From positions 124,001-188,000 of the forward strand of contig NW_027195367.1 in NCBI RefSeq assembly GCF_038502225.1: 64,000 nt of DNA. The letters run 5' to 3'. Numbering within the stretch: the stretch's first letter is position 1; each line of letters opens with the position of its first letter. Positions 36,331 through 48,010 of the stretch are shown here, one piece after another. The notes under the pieces are model-generated. The model worked only from the letters and a program-made list of their open reading frames with translations, was not told the origin of the DNA and searched no databases. A program made the translations under genes and the position numbers. This DNA comes from Cherax quadricarinatus (lineage: Eukaryota > Arthropoda > Malacostraca > Decapoda > Parastacidae).

Positions 36331-38341
36331 ACATATTCTAGCTAAAAAAATTAGTTTTTTCAAGAAATACTACAAAAAGCGTCGATTCGTCGAAATATTC
36401 TAAAAATATCATTATCGATCATTTTTCAACATTCAAAACTACATTACATATTTTTAACAAATCTTACAAATATTCGATAAAAATCAATAATATTAAATTC
36501 TTCATATATTATTTTAAAGATATTTGAATCATTGAAAATCTCGGGAAAATGTGCTAAATTAATCTTTTTATTGCATATTTCAACAATTTAGAGCATTTAA
36601 AACACTTTTCATAGAAACCTCATTTTTTTTAGCTAAAATACATTGATTTTCACACTTTTTAATCACAATTCCTCCAGCAATTGAATTTTATGCTAAAAGT
36701 AAGCTAAATTTAGATTTTTGTTAAGTGCATTGTCAATACACTTTTTAATTAAAAAGGTGAAGTTTTTCAAGAAATGCTTGAAAAAATTTCGAATCGTGGA
36801 AATTTCCAAAAAATATCGCTGTCAATGGTTTTCAAACATTTAAAAATATATTATATATTTTTAAAAATAACAAAAATGTTCAGGTAAAAATCAAGAATAA
36901 TTTTTAATGCTTCATATACAGTGGACCCCCGGTTAACGATATTTTTTCACTCCAGAAGTATGTTCAGGTGCCAGTACTGACCGAATTTGTTCCCATAAGA
37001 AATATTGTGAAGTAGACTAGTCCACTTCAGACTCCCAAACATACACGTACAAACGCACTTACATAAATACACTTACATAATTGGTCGCATTTGGAGGTGA
37101 TCGTTATGCGGGGGTCCACTGTATTTTAAAAAAAAAATACTTGAATCATTGAAAAACTCTGAAAAATGTGCTAAATCAATGATTTAGTGCAAATTTCGAG
37201 GATTTAGAGCATTGAGAGCACTTTTCAGGTGAATGTCATTTTTTAGCTAAAATAATTGGATTTTCACAGTTTTTAATCGGAATTAACACTGCAACTGAAT
37301 TTTATGATCAAAAAAAGCTAAATTTTTATATATTTTGAAGTACTTTGTCAATAGATATTTTAGCCAAAAAATTGCAGTTTTTTCAAGAAATGCTTGAAAA
37401 AGCTTCGAATCGTCGAAAAATGCAAAAAAAATTAATTTTCGATCATTTCTCAATACTCTAAAGTATATTACATATTTTTAAAAAATCCTACAAATATTCG
37501 ATAAAAATCAATAATAATGTTAAAAACCTCATGTACTATTTTAAAAATACTTGAATCATTGGAAAAGTCGGGAAAATATGCTAAAACAATCTTTTAGTGC
37601 ATATTTCGAAGATTTAGAGCATTAATAGCACTTTTAAGACTAATTTTATTGTTTAGTTAAAATTCATGTATTTTCACACTTTTTGGTCAGAATTACTGCT
37701 GGAATTGAATTTTATGATAAAAATAAGCTAAATTTTTATATTTTTGTGAAGTATTTTGTCAATACATATTTTAGCTAAAAAATCGCAGTTTTTTCAAAAA
37801 ATGCTTGGAAAGCTTTGAATCGTCGAAAAATTAAAAAAAAAATGTAATTTTCGATCATTTCTCAATGTTCTAAAGTATATTATATATTTTTTAAAAATCC
37901 TACATATATTCGATAAAAGTCAATAATAATGTTAAAAACTTCATGTACTATTTTAAAAATACTTGAATCATTGAAAAAGTTGGGAAAATATGCTAAAACA
38001 ATCTTTTATTGCATATTTCGAAAATTGTGAGCATTTAGAGCACTTTTAGGACGAATTTTATTTTTTCGTTGAAGATCATGTATTTTCACACTTTTTGGTG
38101 AGAATTACAGCTGGAATTGAATTTTATGCTAAAAGTAAGCTAAATTTTTATATTTTTGTGAAGTATTTTGTCAATACATATTTTAACTTAAAAATTACAG
38201 TTTTTTCAAGAAATGCTTGGAAATGCATCGAATCGTCAAAAAATCCCAAAAAATGTAATTTTCGATCATTTCTCAATATTCAAAAGCACATTACATATTT
38301 TTAAAAAATCCTACAAATATTCGATAAAAATCTATAATATT
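36331..38341. repeat. 410-bp AT-rich tandem array, ~5 diverged copies
   Basis: Anchors (CAAGAAAT or CAAAAAAT preceded by TTTTT) fall at 36361, 36768, 37384, 37795 and 38207. The spacings are 407, 616, 411 and 412 bp. The 616-bp interval becomes 413 bp once the 203-bp MITE at 36919-37121 is removed. Copies differ by many substitutions, so the array is old. No coding potential. Confidence 0.9.
36919..37121. mobile_element. MITE with TA target site (mariner/pogo type)
   Basis: Ends CAGTGGACCCCCGGTTAACG and GCGGGGGTCCACTG are inverted complements over the last ~13 bp, and TA flanks both sides (36917-36918 and 37122-37123). The length is 203 bp and no transposase is encoded. The terminal sequence is shared with the right end of the Tigger pseudogene element (GGGTCCACTGTA at 40717-40728), which could have supplied the transposase. 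Confidence 0.9.
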
Positions 38342-38574
38342 GTTAAAGGAGGGGTTTGGGATATTGGCAGTTTGGAGGGATATGTTGTGTATCTTTATAT
38401 GTGTATGCTTCTAAAATGTTGTATTCTGAGCACCTCTGCAAAAACAGTGATAATGTGTGAGTGTGGTCAAAGTGTTGAATGATGATGAAAGTATTTTCTC
38501 TTTGGGGATTTTCTTTCTTTTTTGGGTCACCCTGCCTCGGTGGGAGACGGCCGACTTGTTGAAAAAAAAAAAAA
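38342..38574 (+). mobile_element. 3' fragment of an RTE-like LINE subfamily
   Basis: Similar to 44355-44617 throughout (GGGATATTGGCAGTTTGGAG, CACCTCTGCAAAAACAGTG, GGGTCACCCTGCCTCGGTGG) and ends in GACTTGTTG and a poly(A) of about 13. It differs from the AATAA-tailed subfamily at 49.7 kb in its final bases and in having a homopolymer tail. Confidence 0.85.
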
Positions 38575-40726
38575 ACAAACTGAAGAAGACATGCGCAGTT
38601 ACATGACACTTACATTTATTGAAGATCTGGTGATGATTGATGGTATGGGAGGAGGGGAGAGTGTTGATGGTCTTAGTGTTTAGAAGGGGAATCCCCTTCC
38701 ATTAAGACTTGAGGTGTCAAGTCCTTTTCTGGGGTTACTTCCCTTCTTTTAATGCCACTAGGACCAGCTTCAGAGTCACTGGACTTCTGTCGCACAACAT
38801 ATCTGTCCATAGAGGTCTGTACCTCTCATTCCTTTATAACTTTCCTAAAGTGGTTCACAACATTGTCAGTGTAATAGTCACCAGCATGGCTTGCAACAGC
38901 TGTCTGAGGGTGATTTTCATCAATAAAGGTTTGCACTTTAAGCCACATTGCACAGATTTCCTTAATCTTTGAAGTAGGCAACTTCTTCAATTTCTCTCTC
39001 CACTCCTCCTAAGCAGTTTCCTCAGGTCTGGCCTCTTGCTGTTGAAGTTGATCTAGCAGCTCATCAGTGGTTAGTTCTTCATTGTCCTCCTCCACCAACT
39101 CTTCCACATCATCCCCACTAACCTCCAACCCCAAGGACTTTCCCAATGCCATAATGGATTCCTCAACTGGCATAGGATTCCCAGGGTTAGCCTCAAACCC
39201 TTCAAAATCCCTTTGGCCTACACATTCTGGCCACAGTTTCTTCCAAGCAGAGTTCAAGGTCCTGTTAGTCACTCCCTCCCAAGCCTTACCTATAAGGTTT
39301 ACACAACTGAGTATATTAAAGTGATCTCTCCAAAACTCTCTTAGAGTCAATTGAGTTTCTGAGGTCACTAAAAAGCACCTTTCAAACAGAGCTTTTGTGT
39401 ACAGTTTTTTGAAGTTTGCAATAACCTGCTGGTCCATGGGCTGCAGGAGAGGAGTGGTATTAGGAGGCAAAAACTTGACCTTAATGAAGCTCATGTCCCC
39501 ACAAAGTTGCTCTGCCAAGTCTGTAGGATGACCAGGGGCATTGTCTAACATCAGGAGGCACTTAAGGTCTAATTTCTTTTCAGTTAGGTAATTTTTCACA
39601 TTGGGGGCAAATGCATGGTGTAACCAGTCATAGATAAAGTCCCTAGTGACCCATGCCTTACTGTTTGCCCTCCACAGCACACGCAAATTAGCCTTGAGGA
39701 TATTCTTTTGCCTGAACGCTCTGGGAGTTTCCGAGTGATACACTAATAAAGGCTTCACTTTGCAATCACCACTAGCATTGGCACACATGAGAAGAGTAAG
39801 CCTGTCTTTCATAGGCTGATGTCCTGGGAGTGCCTTTTCCTCCTGAGTAATGTATGTCCTGCTTGGCATTTTCTTCCAAAACAGGCCTGTTTCGTCACAA
39901 TTAAACACTTGTTCAGGTTTCAGTCCTTCACTGTCTATGTACCCCTCGAATTCCTGCACATATTTTTCAGCTGCTTTTTGGTCCAAACTGGCAGCCTCAC
40001 CATGCCTTATCACACTATGTATGCCACTATGCTTCTTAAATCTCTCAAACCAACCTTTGCTGGCCTTAAATTCACTCACATCATCACTAGTTGCAGGCAT
40101 TTTTCTAATTAAATCCTGATGCAACTTCCTAGCCTTTTCACTTATGATCGCTTGAGAGATGCTATCTCCTGCTATCTGTTTTTCATTTATCCACACCAAT
40201 AAGAGTCTCAACATCTTCTATCACTTGCGATCTCTGTTTCGAAGACACAGATGAACCTTTGGCAAGAACAGCTTCCTTGATTGCCGTTTTCTTGGACACA
40301 ATAGTAGCGATGGTTGATTGGGGTTTACTATACAACCTGGCCAGCTCAGAGACACGTACTCCACTTTCATACTTAGCAATGATCTCTTTCTTCATCTCTA
40401 TAGTAATTCTCACCCTTATTCCTGTAGGGTTTGCACTAGAAGCTTTCTTGGGGCCCATGGTCACTTATTTTGCAGATGAAATCACCAAAAATGCTGTAAT
40501 ATGAAATGTTCCGATTGTATGCTTGGATGTTACCGCGGAGGCTGGCTGGTAAACAATGCCACCGGCGGAACATGTGAGGCTGGCTCAGGCAGCACATTAG
40601 ACGTGTCTTGGACGAATAGCGTTGAGCGAGTTTTTCAGCGGTATGCAAGGCTGAATTTTAGCGATAAAATGTATCGGTATGCGGATTTAACGTTATGTGA
40701 TGCCAACGGTATGTGAGGGTCCACTG
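38575..40726 (-). mobile_element. Tigger (pogo) DNA transposon, left end missing
   Basis: The right end 40713-40726 is GAGGGTCCACTG followed by TA, a pogo-type terminus, and the transposase pseudogene lies inside. The left terminus was not found: at 38574 the sequence joins the poly(A) of an RTE-like insert, so the left end was lost or displaced by it. Confidence 0.75.
38673..40464 (-). pseudogene. Tigger/pogo transposase pseudogene
   Basis: Start MTMGPKKASS at 40464. The first 93 residues hold a CENP-B-type helix-turn-helix (EIIAKYESGVRVSELARLYS). A frameshift between 40214 and 40183 moves to the next frame (401 residues), which has a second DNA-binding segment (ASKGWFERFKKHSGI) and the DDE catalytic core: D107 in NCDETG, D224 in MLDNAPGH and D261 in LQPMDQ. 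This is a DDD-type triad typical of Tigger. An in-frame TAG at 39009-39011 ends it early, yet the frame continues (ICAMWLKVQTFIDENHPQ) past another TGA (38826-38828) to a natural TAA at 38673. So one frameshift and two premature stops separate it from a normal full-length protein. It would bind its own terminal repeats and cut and paste the element. Confidence 0.92.
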
Positions 40727-40894
40727 TATTATCTTTTCCACTATAGCAAGCAAAATCCCAAACGCAAATACTCAGCCACAAGACTACCTTACTGGTAATT
40801 TCCTAAATACTCTATATATATAGCACCAACAAATCCTAATCAAGCCTCACTAATTATTTAATCGTTAAAAAACAAAGCAGGAGATCTAAACAAC
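40727..40894. other. Unassigned AT-rich spacer
   Basis: No feature recognised between the Tigger end and the jockey-like LINE remnant. Confidence 0.4.
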
Positions 40895-40963
40895 TTGCCA
40901 ACATTCATGTATAAAAAAGCAGCTCATGTGCTGTCCCCCATTATTGTAACACCACCACCACCA

Positions 40964-40994
<31 letters not shown>

Positions 40995-41534
40995 CACTAC
41001 CACTACCACTACCACTACTACTACTACTATTTAACAAATCTGTTGAATCTTCTAAATTCCCATCCGCACTCGAGACGGCAAGGGTCACCCCGATCTGTAA
41101 ACAAATCTACTCCCGCCTCCTGTCCCGTAACATACTGAACCGCTGCCAGTTTGGGTTTAGGTCAAAAAAAAGCACAAATGATGCAATTATTCAGATGCTC
41201 AAATTACGTATATACAGCAGTTGACAAAAATGAATATCCTCTGGGACTCTTCGTAGACCTACGGAAAGCATTTAATACAGTCGACCGCAATATTTGCACC
41301 TAAAACTAGAGCATTACTGGGTCAGAGGACACTCGCTCAATTACCTAAAATCTTCTCATCTATCTTATTGGTAGACAAATGGCATGACTTTCAATACTGA
41401 GCCTGTAGTTGTTGGAGTGCCACAGGCTAGTGACCTAGGTCCTCTATTCTTTCTTATGTACATCGATGACCTCCTGAATGCACTGCGGCTTCTTAGACCA
41501 GTTCTATTCACAGATAACACCACTTGTCTGTGTG

Positions 41535-41573
<39 letters not shown>

Positions 41574-42629
41574 GTCTTCTCCCACACAAACACAGCTACA
41601 CTTAGTAACACTGTAAACGGCGAGCTACTTAAAATATCAAACTGGATGACTGACTACCAACAAACTTGCTTACCCTCAATACAGACAAAACCTACTTCAA
41701 GCTTTTTGGAAGCAGAGCATCAAATAACCAGCTAAACATATCAATAAATAGTTCACCCATTACAAGACACACTGTAATCTTAAATTTCAGACCCACATTC
41801 AGCATATAACTAACAAAGTTTCCAAAACAGTAGGTACTATCCTTTCCAAGATACGATACTATGTACCCCAACGGGTCCTCCTTACCTTATATCGCTCTCT
41901 AATATACCCTAACCTCACCCAAGATATTTGTACTTGCGGATCTACCACGGCCAATCGTCTCAAACCTTTAATAACCCAACAAAAAGCAGCAGTGAGGATC
42001 ATCACAAACTCCAGTGCCAGACAATACACATCACCTCTCTTTAAAAACATCTACTTACTTAATATACACACTTATTATTGTGCCTACTACATATACAAAA
42101 CATTAAACTCCAATATCAACCCTCCACTCAAACTTCTCCTAGACAGCTTCAACACAACACACAGGGTGGCCCGGTGGCCTGGTGGCTAAAGCTCCCGCTT
42201 CACACACGGAGGGTCCGGGTTCGATTCCCGGTGGGTGGAAACATTTCGACACGTTTCCTTACACCTGTTGTCCTGTTCACCTAGCAGCAAATAGGTACCT
42301 GGGTGTTAGTCGACTGGTGTGGGTCGCATCCTGGGGGACAAGATTAAGGACCCCAATGGAAATAAGTTAGACAGTCCTCGATGACGCACTGACTTTCTTG
42401 GGTTATCCTGGGTGGCTAACCCTCCGGGGTTAAAAATCCGAACGAAATCTTATCTTATCTTATAACACAAGGCACAAAACACTTTGATATCCCTCATGTC
42501 CATCTCACACTTTGCAAAAATGCAATGCACATAAAGGTCCCTAAGATCTGCAACTCTATACCTGAAGCAGCAAGAGGTCCCAGGCCCACAAATCAGTTTA
42601 GGATTATACTCAAAAATAATAATAATATG

Positions 42630-42669
<40 letters not shown>

Positions 42670-42690
42670 TAATCATCATCAATCCCAATC
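40895..42690 (+). mobile_element. Decayed jockey-like LINE RT with nested SINE
   Basis: RT pieces in order: 'ETARVTPICK' (about 41070), RLLSRNILNRCQFGFRSKKS (about 41110-41170), VDLRKAFNTVDRN (about 41250), VGVPQASDLGPLFF and YIDDLL (about 41415-41475), FTDNTT (degenerate second 'aDDT', about 41505), a post-RT region, and FNTTH followed by TRHKTL on the far side of the SINE (42148-42163 and 42465-42490). Insertions of microsatellites, (CTA)n/(CCACTA)n at 40955-41035 and (TCTG)n at 41535-41575, further disrupt it. A jockey-group element is inferred from the YIDD arrangement. Confidence 0.78.
42164..42464 (+). mobile_element. tRNA-Val-like SINE in a jockey-like LINE
   Basis: A head of tRNA type: GGCCCGGTGGCCTGGTGGCT (A-box region), a CTTCACACACGG loop and GGTTCGATTCC (B box, 42218-42228). 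A tRNA-unrelated body with CCTAGCAGCAAATAGGTACC and GGGTTATCCTGGGTGGCTAA follows, ending in a (CTTAT)n tail at about 42447-42464. The loop CACAC resembles Val(CAC) tRNA. It splits the LINE reading FNTTH/TRHKTL. A TSD cannot be resolved because both flanks are AACACA-rich. Confidence 0.85.
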
Positions 42691-42830
42691 AAATTTAAAG
42701 CAACTCCCCTAAAGTCTTTATTATACTTAAACTATTAAGCCATTTTTACAAACTTATAATGTATGTTTGTATCACTAATTGTACTACTGAATATTAATAA
42801 TAGAGTAAATGAACTTCTTTCTTTCAACAC

Positions 42831-43265
42831 ACCAGCCGTATCCCACCGAGGCGGGTTGGCCCAAAAGGAAAAACAAAAGTTTCTCCTTTTGCATTTAGAA
42901 ATATACACAGGAGAAGGGGTTACTAGCCCCTTGCTCCCAGCATTTTAGTCACTTCTTACAACACACATGGCTTACGGAGGAAGAATTCTGTTCAACTTTC
43001 CCATGGAGATAAGAGGAAATAAACAAGAACAAGAACTAGAAAGAAAATAGAAGAAAACCCAGAGGGGTACGTATATATATACTTGTACATGTATGTGTAA
43101 TGTCACCTAAGTTTAAGTACAAGTAGCAAGACGTACCTGGAATCTTGCATATTTATGAGACAGACAAAAGACACCAGCAATCCTACCATCATGTAAAACA
43201 AGTACAGGCTTTCGTTTTACACTCGTTTGGCAGGACAGTAGTACCTCCATGGGTGGTTGCTGTCT
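42831..43265 (-). mobile_element. LINE 3' UTR-like repeat, copy 1
   Basis: Begins with GTATCCCACCGAGGCGGGTT, the inverted form of the CACCCTGCCTCGGTGGGA ending of the RTE-like subfamily, and continues into a non-coding block (ACATGGCTTACGGAGGAAGA, CCCATGGAGATAAGAGGAAA, GGCAGGACAGTAGTA, GTTGCTGTCTACCA). The latter block recurs at 46836-47165. It is probably the 3' UTR of a LINE whose ORF is not in this window. Confidence 0.65.
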
Positions 43266-43649
43266 ACCAACCTACTACCTATGAACTTAATTACAAACTT
43301 AAAAATGTATGATTGATTGTATCATAAACTGGCTATCATAAATTGTACAACCCCAGATTAATAATAAAAGTGAAATATATAACATTTGTATTCTACCACT
43401 GTAAAAGAAGCTAATTTTGTACTTAAAAATGTAAGATTGTCATAAATTGTACAACCTCATATTAACAATGGAGTGAAGATTGACTGTTTGTTTGTATTCT
43501 ACCACTCTTCACCTGTCTAGAAAAAAGTAGTGTATAAGTATTAGGTAAAGTCTGCCTGAAATACCTAGGCATGATAATGGCTTTCTCTGCTCCATTCATA
43601 CTATATGAAAAAACACATTGTAACCTTAGCAAAGAAATAAATATGGAGT
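43266..43649. other. Unassigned AT-rich sequence
   Basis: Two similar blocks at about 43300-43345 and 43425-43470 (TAAAAATGTA, CATAAA, TTGTACAACC) suggest an old local duplication. No gene. Confidence 0.4.
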
Positions 43650-44617
43650 ATGGAAGAAGTGAATGTTTTCAGATACTTGGGAGTTGACGTGTCGGCGGAT
43701 GGATTTATGAAGGATGAGGTTAATCATAGAATTGATGAGGGAAAAAGGTGAGTGGTGCATTGAGGTATATGTGGAGTCAAAAAACGTTATCTATGGAGGC
43801 AAAGAAGGGAATGTATGAAAGTATAGTAGTACCAACACTCTTATATGGGTGTGAAGCTTGGGTTGTAAATGCTGCAGCGAGATGGTTGGAGGCAGTGGAG
43901 ATGTCCTGTCTAAGGGCAATGTGTGGTGTAAATATTATGCAGAAAATTCAGAAAGCGGAAATTAAAAGAAGGTGTGGAGTTAATAAAAGTATTAGTCAAG
44001 AGGGCTGAAGAGGGGTTGTTGAGGTGGTTTGGTCATTTAGAGAGAATGGATCAAAGTAGAATGACATGGACAGCGTATAAATCTGTAGGGGAAGGAAGGC
44101 GGGGTAGGGGTCATCCTCGAAAAGGTTGGAGGGAGGGGGTAAAGGAGGTTTTGTGGGCAAGGGGCTTGGACTTCCAGCATGCGTGCGTGAGCGTGTTAGA
44201 TAGGAGTGAATGGAGACGAATGGTATTTGGGACCTGACGATTTGTTGGAGTGTGAGCAGGGTAATATTTAGTGAAGGGATTCAGGGAAACCGGTTATTTT
44301 ATATAACCAGACTTGAGTCCTGGAAATGGGAAGTACAATGCCTGCACTCTAAAGGACGGGTTTGGGATATTGGCAGTTTGGAGGGATATGTTGTGTATCT
44401 TTATACGTATATGCTTCTAAACTGTTGTATTCTGAGCACCTCTGCAAAAACAGTGGTTATGTGTGAGTGTGGTGAAAGTGTTGAATGATGATGAAAGTAT
44501 TTTCTTTTTGGGGATTTTTTCTTTTTGGGTCACCCTGCCTCGGTGGGTCACCCTGCCATAGTGGGTCACCCTGCCTCGGTGGGAGATGGCCAACTTGTTG
44601 GAGAAAAAAAAAAAATT
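43650..44617 (+). mobile_element. RTE-like LINE copy, homopolymer-tailed subfamily
   Basis: ORF2 residues EVNVFRYLGVDVSADGFMKD (43656-43715), MSGALRYMWSQKTL (43748), TLLYGCEAWVVNAAARW, then FGHLERMDQSRM, GRRGRGHPRKGWREG and RSEWRRMVFGT up to 44237. One frameshift lies near 43980-43990. The 3' UTR matches 38342-38574. Its end contains the GGGTCACCCTGCC phrase three times in tandem (44525-44585), then a poly(A) of about 12 at 44605-44617. Confidence 0.9.
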
Positions 44618-46045
44618 GAACTGTATTAATTTCAACTGTTTTTCTTTCAATAACAAGCTCTACAAACAAACCTACGGCATGGGAATCGGGGTCCCCCATC
44701 ATTGCCATCTTAGCCAACTCGTACGTGGAACACCTAGAGTCCGAACACTTCGCCAACATCGTCCCTTCAAGCGTCACTTGGTTACGTTACGTGGACGACG
44801 TTCTCGTAAGAACTCCCAGATGTTTTGATGTACGGAATCTTCAGGCAAGGCTCAACGCAGTTGAACCGGCGATCCAGTTTACACTAGAAGAAGAGTCCAA
44901 TGACAAGTTACCTTTCCTAGACGTCCTCATTCACAAAGAAGACAACAACCTAAGATTTCAAGTTTATCGAAAATCTACAAATAAAAATGATCTCGCACAC
45001 ATCTATTCCAGTCAAGATACTGAGACCAAAAGAGGCATCGTCACTGGATTTTTCCCGAGAGCATGCTGAATTTGTAGTCCCGAGTTTCTTGACGAGGAAT
45101 GTACATACATTCACCAAACCTTCACTGATTTACATTTTCCTTCCTTTTTCACCAAAGACTGCGAGAAAAGAGCACTTCAGATCATTAATTCTCCACGCAC
45201 CAACACCACTCCCAACAAAGTTATAATTCTTCCCAACAGCCAGGTTGCACTGAATGTTTCTAAAGCACTTTCACAAGCTAACACCAGAGTCGCCATCGCT
45301 TCCAGCACTTCAATAAAGAATCTAACCAGAACAAAATCCAAGCACCACAAACCAGTCAACGAAGGGGTTTACAGTATACCCTGTGGAGGCTGCAGCAAGA
45401 TTTATGTTGGTGAAACAGCAAGAAACCACGACACCCGCTTCAATGAACACATTTACGCATGTAGGAACGATAACTTGAACAACGCCTGTGTACAACACCG
45501 AAATTCCACCAATCGATCATCTCCTGAAACTCACGGACGCCCAACTAGTAATCAAAGAAACTAATTTCCACAGACGCAAGTGCCTTGAATCTTCACTAAT
45601 AGCCGTTTCTAATACAGTTAAACAAAACAACGGCAGCTTCACCATCTCTGAAGTCTTAGCAAGAATCCTCCTGAAAACAGTAAACCCTGCCATCACATAG
45701 TCTCTCCTGTTAATACTACACAAGCACATTACAGAGAATGAACACTGAAACAGGCCTTCTCTATCCAGCCTCCAATAGAAATATTTATTTAACCTATTTT
45801 AATGTTACCCAAGTAATAGCTTTTATATCCTTTTACTCGTGTGCGAGTTAATTGTTCTAACATATTGTATTACTACTATAACTTGCATTACTGCTACTAC
45901 TACTACCACTAGTATTGCACCTCACTCTGAGCCTATATATACCCTCGGTGTCCACGTACTGTTTGTGACGGCTTGATAAAGCTCCTGGAGAGCGAAACGT
46001 TGCCACAATAAAAATGTCACATTAGTTGCACTTGTGTCCTTTTAC
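44618..46045 (+). mobile_element. Penelope-like element, 5'-truncated
   Basis: RT end: NNKLYKQTYGMGIG (44654-44695), a frameshift, then HLESEHFANIVPSSVTWLRY and YVDDVLV (44785-44805), and FTLEEESNDKLPFLDVLIH (44878-44934), all characteristic of Penelope-type RTs, followed by FQVYRKSTN. Endonuclease: GVYSIPC..C.KIYVGETAR at about 45368-45424, the GIY-YIG motif in its GVY/YVG form, with TRFNEHIYACRNDN after it. Frameshifts near 44697, 45065 and 45480 kill the gene. The end has a hammerhead-like block (45953-46004) and AATAAAAATG. GIY-YIG plus this RT type identifies a Penelope-like element; its product would nick DNA and reverse transcribe the element RNA. Confidence 0.88.
45953..46004 (+). ncRNA. 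Hammerhead-like motif at Penelope-like element end (divergent)
   Basis: CACGTACTG (about 45954-45962), then CTTGATAAAGC (from 45972), a small stem GCTC-CTGGA-GAGC, then GAAACG (45992-45997). The stem-II-plus-GAAACG part fits a hammerhead. The core deviates from CUGANGA (TTGATAA), so this is either inactive or a divergent form. Confidence 0.4.
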
Positions 46046-46825
46046 TTTACACCTTCCTTAGCTCTAACTATTGGAAACTCCTGACCTAATCCCATTTATT
46101 TCTCCCCACTGAAACTCTCCTACTACCCCTTTCATCTTTGTTTCACCGAGCCAGGACATCCAAATTCTTTTCATTTATAACATCCACAATCATCTCCATC
46201 TTGTCATGTGTACTACATCCATGCACAAACATCCCAACTTAAAGGTTTTATTTTCATTTTTAGTAAGCTGTAAGCTTGGCATTTTAGTTGCAATGTAGGT
46301 CAACTGTGCTTGTAAGGTCAAAAATTTACTTGAATGACCAGTGTAAATTGTCACACCCCTCGCCTTGGCACAGCAAGACTCCTGGTGCCGTTCCTTTGTG
46401 CCCCATGGAGGGTGACTCCCAAAACCTGGGGTTAAAGGGGGTTGCAGAAAAGACAATATAAACCAAGGAAGCAGCTAGGGAGGGAGAGAGAGAGAGAGGA
46501 CCTCTGAGTGGGAGCTCTGGACAGCCGAGTGTGTAGTGGGCCACTTGGGGCGGAGCTCGGGTTGGCTGGTCGGTGAATTGAGAGAGCGTACGAGTCCGTG
46601 TTACTGATAACGTTCTCACCCCCTCCTGGTAATAAGTCCCACGAGTCAATTATTATACTATGTAATTCTCTAAGATAATGGTGTATTCCCTCTTTATCAA
46701 GTAAACTATAGCCACTGTTCTTATTTTTATATGTACCCTCTTGTTAAGCACTGGGTAATACAGGAGACAGCCATGCTCACTTGTTGGGATACAACAGGCA
46801 GAGTGGGTGAATGTCTCGCATAGTT
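46046..46825. other. Unassigned sequence with a short (GA)n run
   Basis: No recognised gene. A (GA)n stretch lies at about 46481-46499. Confidence 0.4.
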
Positions 46826-46835
46826 GACTTACGAC

Positions 46836-47165
46836 ATGCATGGCTTACGCAGGAACAATTCTTATTCCACTTCCCCATGGATAAGAAAGGAAAATAAGAA
46901 CAAGAGCTATTAAGAAAAACCAAAGAACGCTCAGATGAGTGTGTATACATAAATGTATACATACATGTGTACTGTGACATAATTGTAAGTAAAAGTACTA
47001 CCAAGATATACCTCTTATCTTGTGTTTATAAAACAAACAAACAAACAAACAAAAAAAAAGACATCAGCACTCCTACCATCAAGTAGGACAAATAAAGGTT
47101 TCTGTCTTGCACTCATCTGGCAGGACAGTAGTAGTAGTAGTAGTACTCTCCTGGGTAGTTGCTGT
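46836..47165 (-). mobile_element. LINE 3' UTR-like repeat, copy 2
   Basis: Related to 42964-43262 along its length: GCATGGCTTACGCAGGAACA, CCCATGGATAAGAAAGGAAA, CAGCACTCCTACCATCAAGT, CTGGCAGGACAGTAGTAG, GTTGCTGTCTACCAG. The copies differ at many positions and this one carries (AAAC)n and (GTA)n expansions. Confidence 0.7.
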
Positions 47166-47697
47166 CTACCAGTTCAAAATGGAATTCATGTGTAAAGCCT
47201 GGGAACATAACTAATGAACAGAGGAAATGTTATTTTAGTGCCAGGAAAGTCTGTACTGTTTATTCTGGACCCTATTTTGAAATTTGTATGAAATTGGCCA
47301 AATTACCAATTTCTGATCACTTTTTTGAGTAGCTGAAATAACTGATTGGGTAGTTTCTTGGGCTCAATCAATGAAATGGAAGATAACTAAGAATTTGGTC
47401 GACTGGAACAATGTAGTTGGCTTCAAATAGGACTCGAAGTGGGCAAAATTGCTGATGCATACAAACACAAACAAACAGCAAAATTTGTGTAATTTCAACA
47501 ATTTTCCATCAAATTTCATGCTTTTGGGTTTATTACCTTCAGAAAAAGATTCTCTACCATTTCAAAAGAAAAAAAAAATTGGGAGGGGGGGAGAAGAATC
47601 TTGGACATTATGGACACTTGAGACTGGGGGTCTGATTACTTAGGGGTTAAAGAACCTACTTACCTTTATTTTTGGATCCTCACTTCTTGTCCATACA
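47166..47697. other. Unassigned sequence
   Basis: No recognised gene or family. Confidence 0.4.
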
Positions 47698-47751
47698 ATC
47701 CAACCCTGGGTTATCCTGGCTGGTTAACCCTCTCTACCCTGGGTTATCCTA
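47698..47751 (+). mobile_element. SINE tail fragment
   Basis: CCCTGGGTTATCCTGGCTGG and, a second time, CCCTGGGTTATCC, matching the tail region GGGTTATCCTGGGTGGCTAA of the 42164-42464 SINE. It directly abuts the start of the 428-bp array. Confidence 0.55.
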
Positions 47752-48010
47752 GGCCTACTGTGTAGGCGAAACGTTTCATAATAAAGATACCTAACTGTTG
47801 CATATGTGTCTTACCTAACAACCTGTCGGTATTTTATACCATTTTAATGCTCAATCTGTCAGACACTGCAACACAAGGGTATCTTGGTACAGACCTGCAA
47901 TCAACTTCGACAACTTCCACTAGTGAGAGCGGCTGGATTTGAGAGGGACCTGACCTTTCAACATCTGAGTTCTTACCTCTCCTAGTGGCCTACGTCTCAC
48001 CTCTTGGCGC

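Noticed and set aside
42164..42240. A possible Val tRNA gene
   Set aside because: The tRNA-like head is followed by a SINE body and (CTTAT)n tail, and it interrupts a LINE reading frame.
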